This document shows positions 7,511 through 12,019 of a DNA stretch of 12,019 bases, one piece after another. Origin of the DNA: Flavobacteriaceae bacterium (lineage in GTDB: Bacteria > Bacteroidota > Bacteroidia > Flavobacteriales > Flavobacteriaceae); the NCBI GenBank assembly GCA_023301205.1, contig JALZVC010000036.1:1-12019 (forward strand). Reading direction: 5' to 3'. A program made the position numbers and the translations under genes. The notes beneath the pieces were generated by a model. That model worked only from the letters and a program-made list of their open reading frames with translations. It searched no databases and was not told the DNA's origin. Position 1 is the first letter of the stretch. Each line of letters starts with the position of its first letter.

Positions 7511-7541
7511 ATACTATTACTGTGTATCCGTTTTGTTTCAT
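7488..7541 (-). CDS. Trp-rich leader peptide (attenuation control)
   Basis: A 17-residue reading frame, MKQNGYTVIVWWAQSNS, ends in TGA at 7488-7490. It holds two adjacent Trp codons (7511-7506) and one Tyr codon, striking in so short a frame because Trp is normally about 1% of residues. A further in-frame ATG at 7559 would add six residues. The position, between the upstream gene and a terminator that precedes the DAHP synthase gene, is that of a classical trp-type leader peptide whose translation senses charged tRNA-Trp. No convincing promoter could be fixed upstream; TATTTTCG with TGTG 19 bases before it is the nearest match. Confidence 0.68.
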   Translation of the reverse strand: MKQNGYTVIVWWAQSNS

Positions 7542-7629
7542 TAATGCGAAAATAGACATTAAATAAAATACGGCACAGTTTTTAATAAAACTTTTAGATT
7601 TTGAAATGTTACTATTTCCGAAGCAATTA

Positions 7630-8385
7630 TTACTGAAATAGTAATCGGCCTGTAAACAATTCTTCTACCTCAACAATAGGCGGCTCGTTTAAAGAGATTA
7701 CATCACCAGTGCTTCTTATAGAACCTGTAATTGATTGTTGAGGATTAACAATCATATCTCTGTTACTTACTTGAAGCACCCTAAGCTCCTGAATGATTAA
7801 ATTTGAACCCTCAAACTTTGGCAACTCAGTTAAAAAAGATATCCTAGCGTTTGTTGCAGAACCCTCAATAGTAAAAACACTAAGACCATTAGCTGTTACG
7901 TTAAGCATATCTACTTCTATATCTAATATAAAATCTCCACTATTGCCCGGATCAATTACCCCTGCATTGGTATTACTCCAAAGTCTTAAAAGCTCATAGC
8001 GTAATGTATTGGTTGATGTTACTGGATTAATAGAAGCACTCCTTATATCTGTAAGTATAGGTGTAATTACTTTTACTCGAGTTACATCGTGTTCTCGAAT
8101 TAAATTACAACTATTATTATTTTTTAAACGCAAAGTTCCGTCACCTTCAACTGTAATAGTTATATCACTAAGTAAGTTGCTACCTGTAGTTAAAATTACT
8201 TGTTGTACGTCTCCATATTCTATATCTAAAAAAATATCGTCTTCTACAGTTATCTTAGAAAAAGAAGACACAGGCATAGGGACTTCAACAATATCACCTA
8301 CAGTTTGAATACAATCCCAGCCATTTTCAGTATCACAAGATTGTAGTACTATAAAACACGCAACTAAAATTAAAAGTTTTCTCAT
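7630..8385 (-). CDS. Lipoprotein with DUF2807 (head GIN) domain
   Basis: A 251-residue secreted lipoprotein. The signal peptide (MRKLLILVACFIVLQSC) ends in a lipobox with Cys17 as the lipid-bearing residue. The rest is predicted beta-helix-like: alternating hydrophobic strands such as FSKITVEDDIFLDIEYGD and a C-terminal block GSIRSTGDVISLNEPPIVE typical of the DUF2807/GIN family, called putative auto-transporter adhesins; the function of the family is not established. Its ATG overlaps the stop of the PagL-like gene in an ATGA (8382-8385), so the two are co-expressed and may act together at the outer membrane. An 8-bp inverted repeat (ACTATTTC 7611-7618, GAAATAGT 7635-7642) brackets its stop codon but lacks a T-run on the minus strand. 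Confidence 0.85.
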   Translation of the reverse strand: MRKLLILVACFIVLQSCDTENGWDCIQTVGDIVEVPMPVSSFSKITVEDDIFLDIEYGDVQQVILTTGSNLLSDITITVEGDGTLRLKNNNSCNLIREHDVTRVKVITPILTDIRSASINPVTSTNTLRYELLRLWSNTNAGVIDPGNSGDFILDIEVDMLNVTANGLSVFTIEGSATNARISFLTELPKFEGSNLIIQELRVLQVSNRDMIVNPQQSITGSIRSTGDVISLNEPPIVEVEELFTGRLLFQ

Positions 8386-9470
8386 AATCTAACCCCTATA
8401 CCAAATTCTACTGCTTCTGCGTTACCACCATGTGCTCTTACTGTACCCACAGCAAATAATTTATCTGTAACGTAAAACTTAATCCCTGCCCTAATATAAA
8501 CCAGCCCTTCAAACCCACTAGGATTATACACATAATAGGCAATCTGTGTTGGCACTGCCAATCTATTAAGCCTAAATTCATGCCCTAAAAAAAGACCTAC
8601 ACGCTTATAGTCTATATCTGTATTCACATTTCTACCAGGGAATGCTGCTGCTGTAAATTCACGTTGTACTTCTAAAAAATCTGAAACTATAAAATCTACA
8701 CCCAATTGCACGGTGTGCTTATAACTTAAACGTTTATCTGCAAAAGCTGAAGCAACAAAAAATGGATGTTGTCCTAACTCTATGAAATCACTTTCATTAA
8801 ATCCCCCTCTTAGTATAAAATTATACTTTATTGGTTCTGTATATTTCTCATAAGCTACCCGCTCCTTATTCGCTATCTTTTCATCTTCAAGATCATAGGT
8901 TATTCCAATACTAGTTGCAAAAGTATTTAACCCACTATTAGGTGATTTCACACCTCCATTTGAGTGATGCAACAATAACACACCTGCTCTTAGCCCAAAC
9001 TTACCTATAATTCTAGGCCTGATATACTGAAATCCTATTTGAGAAAAACCAGTAATGTGACTACCGAAAGCAAGGTTTTTGGCATTATTATCTATATCAA
9101 AAGGATTTGTATTGTAATTGAGACCTTGACCTATTCTTATCTGCAACTGCCTATTAAAAAAGTAAAAATTATAATGAAACCCTGCACTGTAGTTTCTCCC
9201 CAACTCATCATTATTAAAATCTTGATAGAGCAACGAAAAACCCCAATCAGGATAATTATATTCTTGCTGCCACCTCTGGTCACCGTGAGTTCGTTTATTA
9301 TAGCTTAATAATACTCCGGCAGGATTTGCTCGCACTAATTGCGCTACAGATCTGTTATGTTTTAATACACTACCGTAAAAATAATCTACACCAATATAGG
9401 CGTCATCTCGCTGCTGCGAAAATGCACTAAACGTGACCCATAGTAATAAGAATAAAAAACGGTACTTCAT
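8382..9470 (-). CDS. PagL-like lipid A deacylase / acyloxyacyl hydrolase, outer-membrane protein
   Basis: A 362-residue protein with a cleavable signal peptide (about 1-19, ending SAFSQ) and amphipathic beta-strands throughout, ending in GIGVRL, as expected of an outer-membrane barrel. LLLHHSNGG (165-173) followed by NSGLN (178-182) is the PagL signature: His168 and Ser170 would be the catalytic pair that removes the 3-O-linked acyl chain from lipid A. Classical PagL is under 200 residues; here about 160 extra residues (210-362) form another set of strands, as in Bacteroidota acyloxyacyl hydrolases. It starts 33 bases after the era stop and overlaps the GIN lipoprotein gene, so era, this gene and the lipoprotein probably form one transcript. 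Family assignment is good; the lipid substrate is inferred. Confidence 0.85.
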   Translation of the reverse strand: MKYRFLFLLLWVTFSAFSQQRDDAYIGVDYFYGSVLKHNRSVAQLVRANPAGVLLSYNKRTHGDQRWQQEYNYPDWGFSLLYQDFNNDELGRNYSAGFHYNFYFFNRQLQIRIGQGLNYNTNPFDIDNNAKNLAFGSHITGFSQIGFQYIRPRIIGKFGLRAGVLLLHHSNGGVKSPNSGLNTFATSIGITYDLEDEKIANKERVAYEKYTEPIKYNFILRGGFNESDFIELGQHPFFVASAFADKRLSYKHTVQLGVDFIVSDFLEVQREFTAAAFPGRNVNTDIDYKRVGLFLGHEFRLNRLAVPTQIAYYVYNPSGFEGLVYIRAGIKFYVTDKLFAVGTVRAHGGNAEAVEFGIGVRL

Positions 9471-9503
9471 AGGTAATAGTTCCAGTGTGATTGCTAAAAC
9501 ACA

Positions 9504-10400
9504 TTAATTATTGTATCCAAAACGACGTAATTGCCTATCATTACTTCGCCAGTTTTTATTAACTTTCACATAAGTCTCCAGATGAATCTGCTTTCCGAAG
9601 AATTTTTCTAGGTCTTTGCGTGCTTCCACTCCTACCCTTTTTAAGGCTGCTCCTTTATGCCCAATAATAATTCCCTTTTGTGTACTACGTTCAACCATTA
9701 TAATACTTCTAATGCGGATAATATTTTCATCTTCAAAAAACTCTTCTGTATCAATCTCTACCGAATACGGAATCTCTTTTTTATAATGCATTAAGATCTT
9801 TTCTCTAATAATTTCATTTACAAAAAAGCGCTCTGGTTTATCTGTAAGTTGATCTTTAGGATAGAATGGAGGTGATTCTGGGAGCAATTCTATAATGCGA
9901 CTAAACACTTCTTGAACACCAAAATTCTCTAAAGCAGAAATGGCAAAAACACTAGCATTAGGTACTTTTTCTTGCCAAAAAACAAGTGCTTCACTTAATT
10001 GCTCTTCGTTTCCTTTATCTATTTTATTGAGTAATAAAAGCACGGGGATTTTAGCGTTTGTTATTTTCTCAAAAAACTTTTCGTCCTTTAAGTCTTTCTC
10101 TCCTAGCTCTACTAAATACAGAAGCACATCTGCATCCTCAAAGGCAGACTTCACAAAATCCATCATACTCGCTTGCAATTGATAAGCTGGTTTTATTATT
10201 CCTGGCGTATCACTAAGCAACATCTGAAAATCATCTCCATTAACAATACCTAGAATACGATGTCTCGTGGTTTGTGCTTTACTTGTTATTATAGAAAGAC
10301 GTTCGCCCACAAAAGCATTCATCAAGGTGCTTTTTCCTACATTAGGATTCCCTATAATATTTACAAAACCTGCCTTGTGTGGTTTATTTTCCATATTCAT
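9504..10400 (-). CDS. era: GTPase Era
   Basis: Era binds the 3' end of 16S rRNA and guides assembly of the small ribosomal subunit. The 298-residue protein has all GTPase motifs: GNPNVGKS (17-24), the switch region around TTRHRILG (44-51), DTPG (64-67), NKID (125-128) and SAL (155-157). The C-terminal KH domain has IIGHKGAALKRVG (245-257) and the protein ends in NDRQLRRFGYNN, typical of Era. Two in-frame ATGs lie at 10400 and 10394; both are plausible. It is the first gene of the minus-strand series and is divergent from the peptidase-like gene at 10586. Confidence 0.97.
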   Translation of the reverse strand: MNMENKPHKAGFVNIIGNPNVGKSTLMNAFVGERLSIITSKAQTTRHRILGIVNGDDFQMLLSDTPGIIKPAYQLQASMMDFVKSAFEDADVLLYLVELGEKDLKDEKFFEKITNAKIPVLLLLNKIDKGNEEQLSEALVFWQEKVPNASVFAISALENFGVQEVFSRIIELLPESPPFYPKDQLTDKPERFFVNEIIREKILMHYKKEIPYSVEIDTEEFFEDENIIRIRSIIMVERSTQKGIIIGHKGAALKRVGVEARKDLEKFFGKQIHLETYVKVNKNWRSNDRQLRRFGYNN

Positions 10401-10437
10401 CTTAATTGAATTACAGCTGTCGTAAAAAAGCTTTTGG

Positions 10438-10445
10438 CAAAAATA
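10438..10445 (-). promoter_or_regulatory. Possible -7 box for era
   Basis: On the minus strand TATTTTTG matches the Bacteroidota -7 consensus TAnnTTTG and would start transcription about 30 bases before era. No TTG is present at the usual distance upstream, so support is partial. Confidence 0.33.
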
Positions 10446-10509
10446 AGGTATTAAAACGGAAGGATTAGTATGTTTAAAATTAGATAAATATGGATTTAAA
10501 AAGCAAGAA

Positions 10510-10551
10510 TTTAATAACTTCGCTAGAAACCTAACAAACCCCGTTATTAAA
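10510..10551. repeat. 9-bp inverted repeat between era and the divergent gene
   Basis: TTTAATAAC (10510-10518) and GTTATTAAA (10543-10551) are perfect inverted copies 24 bases apart. They sit in the 185-base divergent intergenic region, 35 bases before the plus-strand ATG. They could be a hairpin in a leader or a binding site for a dimeric regulator; AT-rich background makes chance possible. Confidence 0.4.
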
Positions 10552-10585
10552 CCAACACCAGAATAATCTTTGAATACATGTTTTA

Positions 10586-12019
10586 ATGAATAAACGCTTC
10601 TTTTCTGCTGCAGCTGCTGTTACAGTAGCATTAGTTATTATTGTTTTATGGTTTAATTACAGATTAAACAACCTAATGGGCGATGACATTAGATGGGACG
10701 AGCGAAAAGTGTCTTGGGAAGATTTTCAAATTGCAGATGACGTGTTTGGTGATTTTGACGCAAATATTTCTTCAGAAATAAAATATCCATCGCGTTTTTC
10801 GGGTAGTGATAATTTAGTCTACGCTACTATGTATCCTGACTTCTCAAACAGAACAGCAGATGCCCATACCAGCGATCAATTGCTTATTCACGAACAGTAT
10901 CATTTTAATATTACAGAATACCATGCGCGATTGCTCCGTAAGCGACTTTTAGAGAAAGGGGCATCGTTGTCAAAATCGAGTATCACGTATTATTTTAATC
11001 GTATTAATGAGCGATTAAATGAAATGCAAACAGATTATGATGAAGAATCTAATCACAATACAGAAGATGAAAGACAACGCTACTGGGAGCTAAAAATAGA
11101 TGATTTATTGCGTACCACAGCATACTATGCAAACCCAGACTTAGACAGCTACTATACGTTTAGAAAACCTGAGACTCGATTTTACCGAAAAATTTACAGC
11201 ACTGTTAGACAGCAAATCTTAACTTCCTATCCGTTGCTTGCAAAGGATACGTTAAAAGGTGTGTCTTACGAAATTTTAAAAACAGCTACTGGCGTTATTG
11301 TAAAACACAGAATAAACGGCGTACTCAAAGTTGGTGGAGAATTAAATGCTGCGATTGCTGTTATTGACTATAGCCCTAAAAAAACTACCCATCATTTTTT
11401 AGATAAAGATAGTTTACCCATAGCGTCAAGACCATATACCAAACTAGTCATTGAGACACCAGATGAGTACACGATGATTTCTACCTACTACGACAAAGAT
11501 GATAATAGAACACATGGATCAAGTGAATTATATTTACAGCCTACAGTTTATAAGAAATTATGGAATTATTCAAAAGATAAAAAGCTAGCAAAAATCACAT
11601 TTTTAGATCTTAATAATCAACCTACGTTTATAGACAATCAACTATATAGCCAAACGCAGTTTTTTGATCCTGAAGGAAGAACGACTAGTGTTGAGCAGCA
11701 TGATATGTCAGGAAAACTGAGCTTAGATAACGATCTAGCAGCAGTATACGATTATTCATTTGACAGCAATAATAATATCACAAGAGTCCGCTTGTATGAC
11801 GACGAAAAAAAGCTTGCAGTGCATCTTAATGGCTCAAATTTATTTTTTGAATATGATGAGCGCGGTAACATCTTTAGAAGAAATACCCTAGATGCAGAAG
11901 GAGAGCCAATAGCAGATAAAAATGGCGTCTCTACCTATGAATATTATTATGATTTACGTGATAACATTACAAGCAGCAAACGTTTCAACATAAAAAACAA
12001 ACCAACGCTAGATAGTGAT
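10586..12019 (+). CDS. Membrane-anchored HExxH protein (DUF922-like) with YD-like repeats (3' end outside window)
   Basis: I read 478 codons from ATG at 10586 to the right edge with no stop. MNKR plus a hydrophobic stretch (about 7-24) is a signal anchor placing the rest outside the cytoplasm. Residues 35-180 resemble DUF922-type putative zinc peptidases: WDERKVSWEDF near the start, then HEQYHFNITEYHARLLRK (102-119) with an HExxH motif (His102, Glu103, His106) and a Glu at 111. Residues 180-335 show no family I know. From about 359 four units of about 30 residues repeat the theme aromatic-D-x-x-G/N-N-I-x6-D-x-x-G-x-P: FFDPEGRTTSV, YDYSFDSNNNITRV, FFEYDERGNIFRRN and YEYYYDLRDNITSS, continuing past the edge. 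These resemble RHS/YD-type repeats of surface proteins. Peptidase activity is inferred from the motif alone. Confidence 0.8.
   Translation, partial: MNKRFFSAAAAVTVALVIIVLWFNYRLNNLMGDDIRWDERKVSWEDFQIADDVFGDFDANISSEIKYPSRFSGSDNLVYATMYPDFSNRTADAHTSDQLLIHEQYHFNITEYHARLLRKRLLEKGASLSKSSITYYFNRINERLNEMQTDYDEESNHNTEDERQRYWELKIDDLLRTTAYYANPDLDSYYTFRKPETRFYRKIYSTVRQQILTSYPLLAKDTLKGVSYEILKTATGVIVKHRINGVLKVGGELNAAIAVIDYSPKKTTHHFLDKDSLPIASRPYTKLVIETPDEYTMISTYYDKDDNRTHGSSELYLQPTVYKKLWNYSKDKKLAKITFLDLNNQPTFIDNQLYSQTQFFDPEGRTTSVEQHDMSGKLSLDNDLAAVYDYSFDSNNNITRVRLYDDEKKLAVHLNGSNLFFEYDERGNIFRRNTLDAEGEPIADKNGVSTYEYYYDLRDNITSSKRFNIKNKPTLDSD

Noticed and set aside
7611..7642. 8-bp inverted repeat at the end of the GIN lipoprotein gene considered as a terminator
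   Set aside because: The loop is 16 bases and no T-run follows on the minus strand, so it is not a classical terminator; whether transcription from era runs into the Trp leader remains open.
9039..9308. Plus-strand frame of 89 codons with hydrophobic stretches
   Set aside because: Antisense to the beta-strands of the PagL-like gene, where alternating codons give Ile/Leu-rich shadows.
10565..10572. AATCTTTG as -7 box of the plus-strand HExxH gene
   Set aside because: One mismatch to TAnnTTTG, no TTG at the right distance, and only 13 bases to the ATG.
1..12019. Phage-defence, toxin-antitoxin, CRISPR, insertion sequence or tRNA-linked island
   Set aside because: Apart from the edge genes the window is core metabolism and ribosome assembly; no repeat array, transposase, integrase, tRNA or foreign-looking composition was seen.

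Overview
The window looks like a piece of a marine-type Flavobacteriaceae (Bacteroidota) chromosome. It is AT-rich, its leader and intergenic regions carry TAnnTTTG-type -7 boxes rather than sigma70 boxes, Shine-Dalgarno sequences are weak or absent, one secreted protease carries a type IX secretion C-terminal signal, and the core genes (queA, aroA, dtd, rsgA, a KDO8PS-type DAHP synthase fused to chorismate mutase, era) read like flavobacterial versions. I cannot name the genus.

Layout. Everything from 1 to about 10400 is transcribed on the minus strand, so biological order runs from right to left. From the right: era, then a PagL-like outer-membrane lipid A deacylase and a DUF2807/GIN lipoprotein that overlap by 4 bp; then a 158-base leader region (7472-7629); then the DAHP synthase/chorismate mutase gene; then rsgA and dtd (4-bp overlap); a 195-base gap holding what appears to be the 3' end of a lost gene; then a tight unit of a MazG-like pyrophosphohydrolase, a 76-residue two-helix membrane protein and aroA, with overlaps of 1 and 4 bp; then queA with its own promoter and a strong terminator; and finally a secreted lysyl-endopeptidase-like serine protease cut by the left edge. 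On the far right a single plus-strand gene, divergent from era and cut by the right edge, encodes a membrane-anchored HExxH protein with a tail of YD-like repeats.

How the genes fit together. DAHP synthase/chorismate mutase and AroA are the entry and sixth steps of the shikimate pathway, and the mutase domain converts chorismate to prephenate. RsgA and Era are ribosome small-subunit assembly GTPases, Dtd removes D-amino acids from tRNA, and QueA makes queuosine in tRNA, so the core is aromatic synthesis plus translation quality. The PagL-like enzyme and GIN lipoprotein are cell-envelope genes riding behind era.

The strongest new observation is a complete-looking tryptophan attenuator ahead of the DAHP synthase gene: a 17-residue leader peptide with tandem Trp codons, a hairpin whose 5' arm contains those codons, and an intrinsic terminator whose U-tract directly abuts a start codon. 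The second is the apparent gene-loss scar between dtd and the mazG-like gene. I found no tRNA, rRNA, CRISPR array, insertion sequence or integron, and no gene-free stretch longer than 300 bases.
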